Shown: positions 16,762 to 25,686 of the stretch, one piece after another | Numbering within the stretch: position 1 is the first letter of the stretch | How the letters are laid out: every line of letters begins with the position of its first letter | Source of the DNA: JBBAFM01 sp041655415 | GTDB taxonomy: Bacteria > Bacillota > Clostridia > Peptostreptococcales > JAAYPU01 | Direction: 5' to 3' | NCBI GenBank assembly: GCA_964429195.1 | Contig: CAYSBC010000011.1 | Coordinates: forward strand, 1-38,389 | Length of the DNA: 38,389 nt | The notes under the pieces: generated by a model | Database searches by the model: none | What the model saw: the letters and a program-made list of their open reading frames with translations, nothing else | Told to the model about the DNA's origin: nothing | Translations under genes and position numbers: made by a program

Positions 16762-18078
16762 TTAAGTCGCAGGACTAGCAAGATATTTATCATGAACTCT
16801 ATCTTGCAAATACACATTGGAGTAATTATTGGACGAATTTTTATATAATCGATAGCCTTCATCGATGCAGTCCGAACAAGCATTCATAGGTATCGTTATA
16901 GCTAAGATATGGTATCCGGTATCGCTGGCAGAATCAATTGTATTAAGCCCAATACATTTCTTGCAAACCTTGAAGTTTTGAACCTGATTTTCCATGATTC
17001 CATCCGTATCGTAATAGACATGTTGTTGCTTTTGGATATAATCATTTCCGCTTATTTCCTTGATATATAAATTTTCTTTGTTTTTCCAACGGTTATAGAC
17101 CTTCTCACACACTTTCTTGATATATTCTGTAATATCCTCCGGTTGCTTTAACTTTTCTTTATTGTAGTCCGGTTCATGGATTTTTGAATAATCTATTCCT
17201 GCCATGGCCAGTATGATGCCTAGGTTAATATAAGGTAAGGCACCTTCTATGGAATAACCGCCTTCAAGAACGGCAACATCTGGATTTAATCTATGATTAA
17301 GCTCAGCATAGCCTTGAGCTGTGAAGTTCATGCGGGTCAAGGGGTCAGAATAATGGTTGTCTTGACCGGCAGAATTGATGATCAAATCAGGTTTATAATC
17401 ATCAAGTATGGGCATGACGACATGATCCAAGACATAGAGAAATCCTTCTTCACCTGTATTGGGAGGTAAAGGTATATTGATATTGTAGCCGTAGCCTCCA
17501 GGGCCTCCGAATTCATCGATGGACCCGGTTCCGGGATAAAGCGTCCTGCCATCTTGATGAAAGGATATGAATAAGGTATTTTTATCGTTCCAGTAAATGT
17601 CCTGAGTACCATCACCATGATGACAATCCGTATCGATAATAGCCACTCGTAGGTTACCATACTCTTGCCTTATTTTTTCAAGGGCTACGGCTTCTACATT
17701 GATAATGCAAAATCCTCTGTCACCATAAACAACCCTTTGAGCATGGTGTCCCGGGGGGCGGGTGAGAGCAAAGGACTTGTCGACTTCCTTTTCCATGACA
17801 AGTTGAAGGGTTTTAATGACACCTCCTGCGGAGATAAGATGAGATTCCGTGACCCTCGATTTGACATGAGGTACACAGAAATGGACTCTTTCAACATCTC
17901 TTTGATCAGCTACAATGGGGTTATAAAATTTTATACCTTCTATATCTTCGATTCCCTCTTCAAAAAGTTGATCCTGGGTATATAAAAGGCGCTCTTCTCT
18001 TTCAGGATGGGTTGGGCTAATGGCCCAGTCAAAAGCGGGAAAAAATACTAATCCCAATTTATTTTTGGCTTGAAGCAT
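16762..18078 (-). CDS. Histone deacetylase / AcuC-family hydrolase with Cys-rich C-terminal tail
   Basis: 438 aa. The catalytic domain (about 1-305) keeps the zinc-deacetylase motifs: RPPGHHAQ, IIDTDCHHGDGTQDIYW, FISFHQDG, INSAGQDNHYSDPL and the catalytic-Tyr loop VLEGGYS. All metal ligands appear present, so it should be active on an acetylated small molecule, polyamine or protein. About 130 residues follow that are not part of the deacetylase fold, with CKKC (372-375) and CSDC (401-404), possibly a metal-binding knuckle. ATG 18078 is chosen because GAGGTG (18085-18090) precedes it; a GTG further up lies in that site. The start overlaps the end of the hydantoinase-like gene by 20 bp, so they are one operon. 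The substrate is unknown. Confidence 0.85.
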   Translation of the reverse strand: MLQAKNKLGLVFFPAFDWAISPTHPEREERLLYTQDQLFEEGIEDIEGIKFYNPIVADQRDVERVHFCVPHVKSRVTESHLISAGGVIKTLQLVMEKEVDKSFALTRPPGHHAQRVVYGDRGFCIINVEAVALEKIRQEYGNLRVAIIDTDCHHGDGTQDIYWNDKNTLFISFHQDGRTLYPGTGSIDEFGGPGGYGYNINIPLPPNTGEEGFLYVLDHVVMPILDDYKPDLIINSAGQDNHYSDPLTRMNFTAQGYAELNHRLNPDVAVLEGGYSIEGALPYINLGIILAMAGIDYSKIHEPDYNKEKLKQPEDITEYIKKVCEKVYNRWKNKENLYIKEISGNDYIQKQQHVYYDTDGIMENQVQNFKVCKKCIGLNTIDSASDTGYHILAITIPMNACSDCIDEGYRLYKNSSNNYSNVYLQDRVHDKYLASPAT

Positions 18079-19750
18079 GATTATCACCTCTTAATTCTTG
18101 GATAAGACCGGGTTTTACCTGGGCCTTAACCCTAATATCTTTACCCTTTGTATAAAAACCTCTTATCATGTTGAAGCTGCTCGCTTCGGTAATTTCTGCA
18201 TCTATTTGACCTGAGGAAGTTGCCATGGACTTGGCATTTTCTTTGATTAAATCCAAAGCTCTCGTCTTGGCCTTGTCCAGGTTAAATCCAGAGTTTATTT
18301 TTTCATAATGGCCGAGTTCAGGGACAGAGAGTAGCTTCTTAGATGTATCTGCATGCATGGTTATTTCGATGGTAGGTCGTGCTAAAGCAGCTCCTATAGC
18401 ATTGGCTATCAGATAATTATTGGGATAATAACATGGCAAACTCCATGCTTTTTCAAGTAGTGGAGCCAATATTTTTGCAGGCCCACCAATAATTTGAATG
18501 AGCTTGGGCTCAATTTTTTTGCCATAGAGTAATTCTTTTATGGTGTAAACAGGATGACTATTAATTTCATTGAGCAATGCGGTCACTTTGTGTTTTATCA
18601 TTTCAGACATTATTTCCAATACTAATTGAGCAGTTTCTTCTGCAGACGAATCCAATTTTTCTCCCAAGTGCCTCATGGATTCATAAGCTAATTCCTTGTG
18701 ATGGTCGTAATCAGGTATGAGTCCCAAAGTAATCATAGCATCTGTTGGTGTGGGCTTTGGACCTCCCAAAGCATATGGTTTTCCTTCTCTCTTAGGGCTA
18801 ATTATCATACCATTATCTTTTATTTCTATGCTGCTGTCACCGCCTAATCCCATGGATACGGTGTAAATAGATCTTACCAAGGTATTGTATTTTCCAATTT
18901 TAATTCCCAGTGGTTCAAAAAGTGGAACACCATCAGCAAGAAAAAAGATGTCCGTAGTCGTTCCTCCCATATCTAAAAGAATAGCATCTTGATCCGTGGA
19001 AAACGAGGCGTTCATTCCCATGAAGCTGGCAGCAGGACCCGATAAGATGGTTTCCACCGGTTTTTCTTCAGCGGCCTCTATGGTCATAGTACCGCCATCA
19101 GCTTTTAAAAGGAAGAGAGGGGCTTTTATACCTTCTTCTTCTATCGATTTCTTCATATGCATTGCGAAATGATTGAATGTACTATGAACAGCGGAATTTA
19201 AATAGGAGGTATAGACTCTCCTGGGAAAATTGAGACGGCCTGATAAAGCATGCCCCATGGTCACAGGATAAAAATGATGATCTAAGATATCTTTGATTTG
19301 TATTTCATGCTCTGGATTTCTGGTAGAAAATTTTGTAACAACACCGCATGCCGTTACTCCCTCTTCCTTAAATTTTTTACAGAGCTCTTCGATTTCAAAT
19401 GGATTGAATGTTTCAACGACATTCCCTCTGTGGTCAATATAGCCTGATATAAAAGCATTGGCCTTTCCGCAAGCCAGATGGTCATAGGAAATTCCCGGGC
19501 CGGATTGGATGACCATTCCAACCTGGGCTATTTTATTTTCAACGATGGCATTGGTAGATACTGTCGTGCTCAAGTGAATACGTTCAATTTTAGACTTGTC
19601 ATAGTCCCCCAAAAGCTCTTTAAAGGTGGAATAAATAGAGGAGAATAAATCTTGTCTATTTGTTGGTTTCTTAATGGTTTTTAGTATTTTTCCATCTTCT
19701 ATGATGACTCCATCTATATTTGTACCACCCATATCCATACCTATAATCAA
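18059..19750 (-). CDS. Hydantoinase/oxoprolinase-family protein (HyuA-like)
   Basis: 563 aa. The ASKHA nucleotide-binding motifs are IIGMDMGGTNIDGVI at the N-terminus and LLDMGGTTTDIFFLADG in the middle; GGPAKILAPLLEKA lies near residue 410. The family performs ATP-dependent opening of lactam or hydantoin rings, or in acetophenone and acetone enzymes, carboxylation. No B subunit is adjacent and the protein is shorter than HyuA of about 690 aa, so the substrate is uncertain. The TTG at 19750 is chosen: AAAGGAGG lies 7-8 bases upstream and the family motif starts at once (MIIGMDMGG). It is cotranscribed with the deacetylase-like gene. Confidence 0.8.
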   Translation of the reverse strand: MIIGMDMGGTNIDGVIIEDGKILKTIKKPTNRQDLFSSIYSTFKELLGDYDKSKIERIHLSTTVSTNAIVENKIAQVGMVIQSGPGISYDHLACGKANAFISGYIDHRGNVVETFNPFEIEELCKKFKEEGVTACGVVTKFSTRNPEHEIQIKDILDHHFYPVTMGHALSGRLNFPRRVYTSYLNSAVHSTFNHFAMHMKKSIEEEGIKAPLFLLKADGGTMTIEAAEEKPVETILSGPAASFMGMNASFSTDQDAILLDMGGTTTDIFFLADGVPLFEPLGIKIGKYNTLVRSIYTVSMGLGGDSSIEIKDNGMIISPKREGKPYALGGPKPTPTDAMITLGLIPDYDHHKELAYESMRHLGEKLDSSAEETAQLVLEIMSEMIKHKVTALLNEINSHPVYTIKELLYGKKIEPKLIQIIGGPAKILAPLLEKAWSLPCYYPNNYLIANAIGAALARPTIEITMHADTSKKLLSVPELGHYEKINSGFNLDKAKTRALDLIKENAKSMATSSGQIDAEITEASSFNMIRGFYTKGKDIRVKAQVKPGLIQELRGDNHASSQK

Positions 19751-19772
19751 TATAAAAACCTCCTTTATCACC

Positions 19773-19802
19773 ATTATACCCATTATCAGGGAAGGATATC
19801 AA
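19773..19802 (-). promoter_or_regulatory. Promoter of the hydantoinase-deacetylase operon
   Basis: On the minus strand, TTGATA (19802-19797) and TATAAT (19778-19773) have an 18-bp spacer. The predicted start near 19766 leaves a leader of only about 16 nt before the TTG. Confidence 0.65.
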
Positions 19803-19828
19803 GTCATAGGAAGCAAGCAAGAGAAACG

Positions 19829-19857
19829 TTGTAAACTTGGATTTTAATTGCTATAAT
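19829..19857 (+). promoter_or_regulatory. Promoter of the HD-domain / ABC exporter operon
   Basis: TTGTAA (19829-19834) and TATAAT (19852-19857) have a 17-bp spacer. It is divergent from the minus-strand promoter, with -35 boxes 26 bp apart. Confidence 0.7.
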
Positions 19858-19920
19858 TGCATTAATATAGTTTTATATTCAACATGAGAACTGATATTGA
19901 ATGACAAGAAGGGAAAAGCC

Positions 19921-20580
19921 ATGATAACATTTGATGATATAAGAAGGAATAAGGAAGTACAGACCTATATACGAAAATCCGATGAATCTCTGATTGAACT
20001 AGGATACACTGAACATTCATTTCCTCATGCATTTAGGGTTGCCAATCTGGCGCGGGATATCTTGATTAGGCTGGGATACGATGAAAGAACTGCTGAACTA
20101 GCCCAAATAGGTGGCTTCTTGCACGATATAGGTAATTTGGTCAATCGTGTGAATCATGCTCAAAGCTCAGCACACATGGCTTTTCATATATTGGATAAAA
20201 TGGGAATGGATATTGAAGAAATAGCGACTGTGGTTGCCGCCATAGGACACCATGATGAATCGGCAGCTGTTCCCGTGAATGCTGTTGCAGCCGCAATCAT
20301 GTTGGCCGATAAATCCGATGTTCGCCGTTCTAGAGTAAGAAACAAAAGTTTACAGACCTTTGATATTCATGACAGAGTCAATTATTCCGTATTGTCAACC
20401 GGTTTAGAAATAGATTCCGAATGTAAGTTTGTTGTCTTAAAATTAAAGATAGATACCCATTATTTTTCTATTATGGATTACTTTGAAATATTCCTTGAGA
20501 GAATGCTCTTATGCAGAAGGGCAGCCGAATTTTTGAAGATGCATTTTAAGCTTTTGATTAATGAAGTAGAGTTGCTATAA
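19921..20580 (+). CDS. HD-domain phosphohydrolase
   Basis: 219 aa. The metal ligands are visible: H in EHSFPHAFRVANLARD, the HD pair in GGFLHDIGNLVNR, an HH pair in AIGHHDES and a final D in MLADKSDVRRSR. HD proteins hydrolyse phosphoester bonds, often in nucleotides; the substrate cannot be read from sequence. The C-terminal 70 residues have a beta-rich segment followed by a helix. ATG 19921 is chosen because of AAGAAGGGA at 19907-19914. The ABC transporter gene follows by 31 bp, so they may be cotranscribed. Confidence 0.8.
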   Translation: MITFDDIRRNKEVQTYIRKSDESLIELGYTEHSFPHAFRVANLARDILIRLGYDERTAELAQIGGFLHDIGNLVNRVNHAQSSAHMAFHILDKMGMDIEEIATVVAAIGHHDESAAVPVNAVAAAIMLADKSDVRRSRVRNKSLQTFDIHDRVNYSVLSTGLEIDSECKFVVLKLKIDTHYFSIMDYFEIFLERMLLCRRAAEFLKMHFKLLINEVELL

Positions 20581-20611
20581 AGAATTATAAATAAGGGGGC
20601 ATTACACCATT

Positions 20612-21319
20612 ATGGGAGATGTTGTATTAAGAGTTGAAAATCTTAGTAAAAATTATCAAATGGGTGAAGTAACAGTAAAAGCCCTTAAAGATGCGTCCTT
20701 TGAAATAGAAAAGGGAGAATTTGTTGTCATTCTTGGACCCAGTGGCTCAGGAAAAAGTACATTGCTCAATATAGTAGGAGGTATGGATATTCCATCCGAA
20801 GGGAGTGTGTATTTTAATGGGAAGCTCATAACGGGTATGGGTGATAAAGAGCTGACCTCTTACAGAAGAAACAAAATAGGGTTTGTCTTTCAGTTTTATA
20901 ATTTATTGTCAACCTTAACAGCCAGAGAAAACGTGGAGCTGGCTGTTGAAATATGTGAAAACCCTTTGGATATTGATGAGGTGCTGGAGGGCGTTGGTCT
21001 AGGTGATAGGGCTGAGCATTTTCCTTCTCAAATGAGTGGAGGGGAACAGCAAAGGGTTGCTATTGCCAGAGCGGTTGCAAAAAATCCCCAAATTTTATTG
21101 TGCGACGAGCCAACTGGGGCCTTGGATTATGAAACAGGCATCCAAATATTAAAGGTCTTAAAGGATATCAATATAAAATACAAAAACACTGTCATTGTTA
21201 TCACTCATAATGCAGCAATTGCTGAGATGGCTGACAAGGTCATTAAAATGAGGAGCGGAGAGATAACAGAAATTATGAGTAATGCTAATCCGATTTCAGC
21301 TGAAAGGATTGAATGGTAA
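20612..21319 (+). CDS. ABC exporter ATPase (MacB/LolD type)
   Basis: 235 aa. Walker A is GPSGSGKST (42-50), the Q-loop is FQFYNLLS, the signature is SQMSGGEQQRVAIARA, and Walker B is ILLCDEPTGALD. These are diagnostic of the MacB/LolD/FtsE group that powers FtsX-type permeases. The stop overlaps the permease start by one base (TAATG). With the next two genes it forms a three-part export system. The substrate could be an antimicrobial peptide, lipid or other hydrophobic compound. Confidence 0.9.
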   Translation: MGDVVLRVENLSKNYQMGEVTVKALKDASFEIEKGEFVVILGPSGSGKSTLLNIVGGMDIPSEGSVYFNGKLITGMGDKELTSYRRNKIGFVFQFYNLLSTLTARENVELAVEICENPLDIDEVLEGVGLGDRAEHFPSQMSGGEQQRVAIARAVAKNPQILLCDEPTGALDYETGIQILKVLKDINIKYKNTVIVITHNAAIAEMADKVIKMRSGEITEIMSNANPISAERIEW

Positions 21320-23661
21320 TGAAAAAGCTTGATGTGAGACTTTTAAGGATGATTAAAGCAACAAAAGGCCAATATATTGCCGTTCTTGCTATTGTCATCA
21401 CAGGTTTATTTGTTTACACAGCCATAAGCAATTCAGCTATCAATTTAAGAGATTCCATTAATGAATACTACAGTGAAACGAATTTTGCAGATATTTTTGT
21501 AAAGGGAACCGCCATAACAGAAAAGCTGGAAAGCGAGCTAAGAGGTAAAAACGATATTAAGGAAGCTGAAGCCAGAATTGTTTTTGACACGGACTTTATG
21601 ACAGATGATGAAGAAAATAATGTGAATATCCGAGTTGTTTCTGCAGACAGAAATGAAAACAAGATCAATGAACTGATGATGAAGTCCGGTATAAGAACTT
21701 TGACAGAAAAAGATATCATTATTATTGAACAGTTTGCAGCGGCAAGAGGCATCAGCCCGGGTGATGAAGTTAAAATAAAAATAAATGGCAGAATATATGA
21801 GTTTAACGTTTCAGGAATTGCTTCAAGCTCAGAATATATCTATATGATGGAAAATGAGCAGACTCTGCTGCCTAATCCTGAAAAATTCGGGGTGGTATTT
21901 CTTGAGAAGAATTTTTTAAGGAAGATCTATAGTTCAAGAGGAAATTTTAATGAAATATTGATCAAGCTTAATCATGAAGAAAATATTAAGAAGACAGCTG
22001 ATTATTTGGAAGACCATTTAGACAGATATGGTGTTTCAAGGGTCATTAAAAAAGAAGACCAACTTAGCAACAATGTTATGAATCAAGAGATATCAGGTCT
22101 TGAGATGATGGCCCAATCTATTCCCATTGTATTTCTAGTCTTTGCCGGATTGATGCTTATCATCATGCTTTCGAGAACAGTGAGAAAGGACAGAACATCC
22201 ATAGGTGTTCTGAAGGCCTTGGGATATACAGATATTGAAATAGTGGGACACTATCTGAAATATGCGGCTTCTGTTGGTTTAATAGGTGGTTTAATAGGTG
22301 CAATTATCGGTACGATATTATCCGGCATGATTACAAATTATTTTCTTGTATTTTTCAACATTCCCATGTTAACGGTTAAAATCTATCCCCATAGAATAAT
22401 TATTTCACTGCTATTATCCTTGCTGTTTTGTCTTATTTCAGGGTTTATAGGGGTAAGGGGTATTCTAAAAATACATCCTGCAGAAGCGATGGTGCCGGAA
22501 GCTCCGAAATCGAGTAAAAGGATATTTCTTGAAAATATAAAGAGCTTCTGGAGTCGTGTTCCTTTTTCATGGAAAATTGTTCTTAGGAATATATTCAGAG
22601 AAAAGAAAAAGTTTGCCTTCATTTCCGGAGCTATTGCCATTACATGCGGAATGATGATTATGACCATATGGATGACGGATATTATCGATATTATGTTTAA
22701 TCGGCATTACGATGAATTTAACAAGATACAATACAATATAAGTTTTGACAGTTTTAAAAACAAAGATGTTCTCAACGAATTTTCAGAAGCTTTAAGCATC
22801 AGGAATATGGAGGGTAGGATTGAAATACCCTTTGAAATAGAAAATGGAAAGCTTTCCAAGAATGCTGTTGTGATAGGGGTAGAAAAGAATACGGCCTTTT
22901 ACGGTTTTCATGATTTGAAGGGTAAAAGAATTCATGTTCCCGAGGAAGGAATTTTATTATCATCGAATTTAGCTAATTTCTTAAATGTGAATACAGGTGA
23001 TGAAATATTATTAAGTAGTATTGTTTCTGATGAGGATGGTTATGTGAAGGTTGCCGGAATTATCAAACAAACTCTCGGCATTAATGGGTATATGAACATC
23101 AATTATTTAAGTGAAACATTTCTTCATAAGGGAATTATCAATGGAGTTTATATCAATTCGCAGGATGATGTTAAAAGCCAATTAGAAGAAATGAAAGATA
23201 TAAATATTCAGTCTCAGTTTGACATGAGGAGTGCATTTGAAGAATTTACAACAGTAACTGCAGCATCCATGGGATTTATGGTTCTATTCTCAGGGCTTTT
23301 AGGCTTTATCATAGTTTATAGCATGACATTGATGAGGATAAACGAAAGGACCTTAGAGTTTTCTTCACTCCGAGTGATGGGCTTTTCTAAAAAAGAAATT
23401 TTCAGCATGCTTGTCAGGGAAAACATGGTGATGTCTTTCATAGGAATTATTATTGGCATTCCTATCGGATTATGGTTAGTCCATTACATGGGTATGACCT
23501 TTACGACAGATGTTTATACCATGAATGAGCCGGTCAGGTTGGGCAATATTTTGATTGCCATCATCATGACAATTATGTTCATTGTGCTTGGACAGCTGAT
23601 GACAACTCTTAAAATCCACAAATTGGACTTTATACAATCACTAAAAAGTAGGATGTCATAA
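21319..23661 (+). CDS. ABC exporter permease, two FtsX domains
   Basis: 780 aa. It has an N-terminal transmembrane helix (KGQYIAVLAIVITGLFVYTA), a large extracellular domain, a first FtsX domain at about 270-390 with VFAGLMLIIMLSRTV and YAASVGLIGGLIGAIIG, a second N-terminal-type helix near 435-460 and extracellular domain, and a second FtsX domain at about 660-775 with GFMVLFSGLLGFIIVYSM. This is the long DUF214/FtsX permease type, equivalent to two fused MacB-like halves. It pairs with the ATPase and with the membrane-fusion protein 20 bp downstream. ATG 21319 is chosen over 21313 for spacing from AAAGGATTG; either is possible. Confidence 0.88.
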   Translation: MKKLDVRLLRMIKATKGQYIAVLAIVITGLFVYTAISNSAINLRDSINEYYSETNFADIFVKGTAITEKLESELRGKNDIKEAEARIVFDTDFMTDDEENNVNIRVVSADRNENKINELMMKSGIRTLTEKDIIIIEQFAAARGISPGDEVKIKINGRIYEFNVSGIASSSEYIYMMENEQTLLPNPEKFGVVFLEKNFLRKIYSSRGNFNEILIKLNHEENIKKTADYLEDHLDRYGVSRVIKKEDQLSNNVMNQEISGLEMMAQSIPIVFLVFAGLMLIIMLSRTVRKDRTSIGVLKALGYTDIEIVGHYLKYAASVGLIGGLIGAIIGTILSGMITNYFLVFFNIPMLTVKIYPHRIIISLLLSLLFCLISGFIGVRGILKIHPAEAMVPEAPKSSKRIFLENIKSFWSRVPFSWKIVLRNIFREKKKFAFISGAIAITCGMMIMTIWMTDIIDIMFNRHYDEFNKIQYNISFDSFKNKDVLNEFSEALSIRNMEGRIEIPFEIENGKLSKNAVVIGVEKNTAFYGFHDLKGKRIHVPEEGILLSSNLANFLNVNTGDEILLSSIVSDEDGYVKVAGIIKQTLGINGYMNINYLSETFLHKGIINGVYINSQDDVKSQLEEMKDINIQSQFDMRSAFEEFTTVTAASMGFMVLFSGLLGFIIVYSMTLMRINERTLEFSSLRVMGFSKKEIFSMLVRENMVMSFIGIIIGIPIGLWLVHYMGMTFTTDVYTMNEPVRLGNILIAIIMTIMFIVLGQLMTTLKIHKLDFIQSLKSRMS

Positions 23662-23680
23662 AATATGAAAGGAGGGGCAA

Positions 23681-24877
23681 ATGAAAACAAAGATGAAGAT
23701 GAATAGGAAAGTTGTTATTTTAGCAGTTGTTGTGATATTAATCCTTGTTATCGTTTTTTCTGTATTATCCGGTGGAAAAAATGCATATGAAGAAAAAGCC
23801 TCCAGGGTCGAACGGGGGACCATACAAGATAGTTTAAAGGAAACAGGGATTGTTTTTTCTAAAAGAGTGAACAAGTTTTACTCGGATTATAGCCAAAAAG
23901 TTGAAGTGATCCATGTGTCAGTGGGAGACAAAGTAACAAAAGGCGATATTTTATTGGTCTATGAGAACAATTATGACTTGGAAATAGAAAGAGCTTATAA
24001 GCAAATAGAAGCCCTAAAGGCTACCTATAAGGATACATTAAGAGCAGCTGATTTGCAGGAAATCAATATGAAGCTCAGTATGGATACTCTCGAAAATGAT
24101 TTAACTTTTGAAAAAGCCAATTTTGAGAAAATAAAAACATTGTATGGAAATAATGCTGTCAGTGAAATGGCATACAAAGAAGCTGAAAATGCAGTCATTA
24201 CCTTGGAAAATCAGCTTCAAGAAGCCAAAAACAATTATGATTTAAGGCTTGCCGGAGGTTCAGTGAATGTCAAAGAGCAATATGAAGCTCAAATGGATGA
24301 AATCATGATTCAAATAAAAATACTAGAAGATAAAAGAGCACAATCCTCTTTAAAGGCTGAATTTGATGGGACAATTACAGAGCTCAATATTCATCAGGGA
24401 AGTATGACAGAGCCAGGGGTTCCCGTCGTAGAAATTCAAGATGATGGCGATCTTGGAATTTATGTGGAAGCATTGACTGAAGATGCAATGAAAATTTCTA
24501 AAGGCATGCCATTTTGGATTACATTCAATGAGGAAACAAAGGAGCTTGAAGTATGCAAAGTTTACCCAAAAGCTAAGGCTACCGTTTCAGAGCTGGGTGT
24601 AGAGCAAAAGCGGGTGCGGATAGAAGCTGATATAATAAGTGAAACAGATTATAAAATAGGATCCGAAGTAGATGTTTCAATTATACTAGAGGAGAGAAGT
24701 GATATTTTGCTTATTCCAAGGGATGCTATCTATGAAAAAAATTATAAGGAATTTGTCACTGTCCTGGAAGGAAATAATGAAATCGAAAGAGAAATCACAA
24801 CAGGCTTAAAGAATAATGAATATGCAGAAATATTATCAGGCTTAAAGGAAAATGAAATTGTTTTAATAGAATACTAA
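23681..24877 (+). CDS. HlyD/MacA-like membrane-fusion protein
   Basis: 398 aa. An N-terminal membrane anchor lies at about 9-30 (VVILAVVVILILVIVFSVLS). A lipoyl-like half (IHVSVGDKVTKGDILLVYEN), a coiled-coil hairpin (about 100-225) and a second lipoyl half (AEFDGTITELNIHQGSM) follow, then beta-barrel and proximal domains (DILLIPRDAIYEKNYKEFV). In Gram-positives such adaptors link an FtsX-type ABC exporter to substrates at the cell surface. AGGAGGGGC precedes the ATG and the gene is 20 bp after the permease. It is the last gene of the export operon. Confidence 0.88.
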   Translation: MKTKMKMNRKVVILAVVVILILVIVFSVLSGGKNAYEEKASRVERGTIQDSLKETGIVFSKRVNKFYSDYSQKVEVIHVSVGDKVTKGDILLVYENNYDLEIERAYKQIEALKATYKDTLRAADLQEINMKLSMDTLENDLTFEKANFEKIKTLYGNNAVSEMAYKEAENAVITLENQLQEAKNNYDLRLAGGSVNVKEQYEAQMDEIMIQIKILEDKRAQSSLKAEFDGTITELNIHQGSMTEPGVPVVEIQDDGDLGIYVEALTEDAMKISKGMPFWITFNEETKELEVCKVYPKAKATVSELGVEQKRVRIEADIISETDYKIGSEVDVSIILEERSDILLIPRDAIYEKNYKEFVTVLEGNNEIEREITTGLKNNEYAEILSGLKENEIVLIEY

Positions 24878-24912
24878 TGTCAAAAGATAAAAGGACTATG
24901 GGAGGATAAAAT

Positions 24913-25383
24913 ATGAAAAATCATTTACACTTTGAAAACTACGTCAAGGAAAATTGGGTTGATTATAACGGTCATATGAATGATTCAGCCTACGCGCGTA
25001 TCTTCAGCTTAGCCGTGGAGGACTTTATGGATGTTGTGGGTCTGGGTTTAGAAGCTCGGTTAAAAACCTCACGTACTATTTACACATTAGAAAACCACAT
25101 CTGTTATCTAAAGGAAGCTTATGAGGGACAGCGACTTCATATTATACCCCAATTACTGGATAAGGATTTAAAACGTCTGCATATTTTTTTCACCATGGAA
25201 AATGATAAGGGAGATATTCTGGCCACAAGCGAACAAATGCTTATAAGTGTCCATATGGTAGAAAGAAGACCTGTTCCTTTCCCTGATGATGTTTTATCGA
25301 AGATAGAAGAGGTATGGGAGGTACATAGGCATTTAGAAATACCTGAACAGGTAGGCAGAAAAATTGAGATAAAAAGAAAATAA
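24913..25383 (+). CDS. Hotdog-fold thioesterase (4HBT-like)
   Basis: 156 aa. KENWVDYNGHMNDSAYARIF contains the family D-x-N-G-H-M-N active-site segment (Asp near residue 14). The rest fits a single hotdog domain, with the usual ENHICYLKEAYEGQRLHI strand pattern. Such enzymes hydrolyse acyl-CoA thioesters and run in the cytoplasm. Close relatives include thioesterase domains linked to carnitine or betaine metabolism, but that identity is not certain here. Shine-Dalgarno GGGAGGA. It may be read through from the exporter operon 35 bp upstream, with which no functional link is evident. Confidence 0.75.
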   Translation: MKNHLHFENYVKENWVDYNGHMNDSAYARIFSLAVEDFMDVVGLGLEARLKTSRTIYTLENHICYLKEAYEGQRLHIIPQLLDKDLKRLHIFFTMENDKGDILATSEQMLISVHMVERRPVPFPDDVLSKIEEVWEVHRHLEIPEQVGRKIEIKRK

Positions 25384-25405
25384 CAGTTTTGAGTTTGAAG
25401 AAAGC

Positions 25406-25435
25406 TTGACACTTGCCTACCTTAAAGTTTATAAT
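25406..25435 (+). promoter_or_regulatory. Consensus promoter of the riboswitch-aminomutase unit
   Basis: TTGACA (25406-25411) and TATAAT (25430-25435) match consensus perfectly with an 18-bp spacer. The predicted start near 25442 is about 25 nt before the aptamer. Confidence 0.85.
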
Positions 25436-25466
25436 TTATAGACAGATTAATAAATAATTAAATACT

Positions 25467-25621
25467 GGATATGCTGAATTTCTGGATTATCACAATATTC
25501 AGAATACGGGGGAACCAATTTGTAGGGGTGAATCCGGAATTAATTTTCCGGTAGGGCAATTTCCTTTTAGTCCGAATCCGCCAGCTAACCTCGGAAGCTT
25601 TGAGAAGGAAAGGCATTTATC
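25467..25621 (+). promoter_or_regulatory. c-di-AMP riboswitch (ydaO/yuaA type)
   Basis: Conserved ydaO blocks are present in order: CGGGGGAACCAA (25507-25518), AGGGGTGAATCC (25524-25535), AGGGCAA (25553-25559) and TCCGAATCCGCCAGCTAACC (from 25571), continuing into CTCG. The closing stem P1 can form from GATA-TGC (25468-25474) and GCA..TATC (25613-25621). Known ydaO RNAs bind c-di-AMP and switch off genes for osmolytes, K+ uptake or cell wall. Here it heads the aminomutase gene. The 303-bp interval 25384-25686 holds only this promoter, the aptamer and the terminator. Confidence 0.9.
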
Positions 25622-25624
25622 TTG

Positions 25625-25655
25625 AAGCGATTATCCTATGGTATTCGCTTTTTTT
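25625..25655 (+). terminator. Riboswitch expression-platform terminator
   Basis: AAGCGA (25625-25630) pairs with TCGCTT (25645-25650), extended by inner pairs around the loop, and is followed by seven T (25649-25655). It starts 4 nt after the aptamer and stands before the aminomutase start, so ligand-dependent transcription termination is the likely mechanism. Confidence 0.8.
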
Positions 25656-25686
25656 AATAAAACCTATTATTCCGGAGGTAATTGAT

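Noticed and set aside
16745..16783. Hairpin TCTTGCT/AGCAAGA around the deacetylase stop codon as a bidirectional terminator
   Set aside because: The loop is large, the inner pairing poor and there is no T-run on either strand.
16657..16848. Short plus-strand frame between the second NifX-like gene and the deacetylase gene
   Set aside because: It overlaps both gene ends, has no similarity to anything I recognise and lacks a start site.
25600..25686. Upstream in-frame extension of the aminomutase
   Set aside because: It lies within the riboswitch and terminator and has no ribosome-binding site; ATG 25687 has GGAGGT at the right spacing and gives family-consistent residue numbers.
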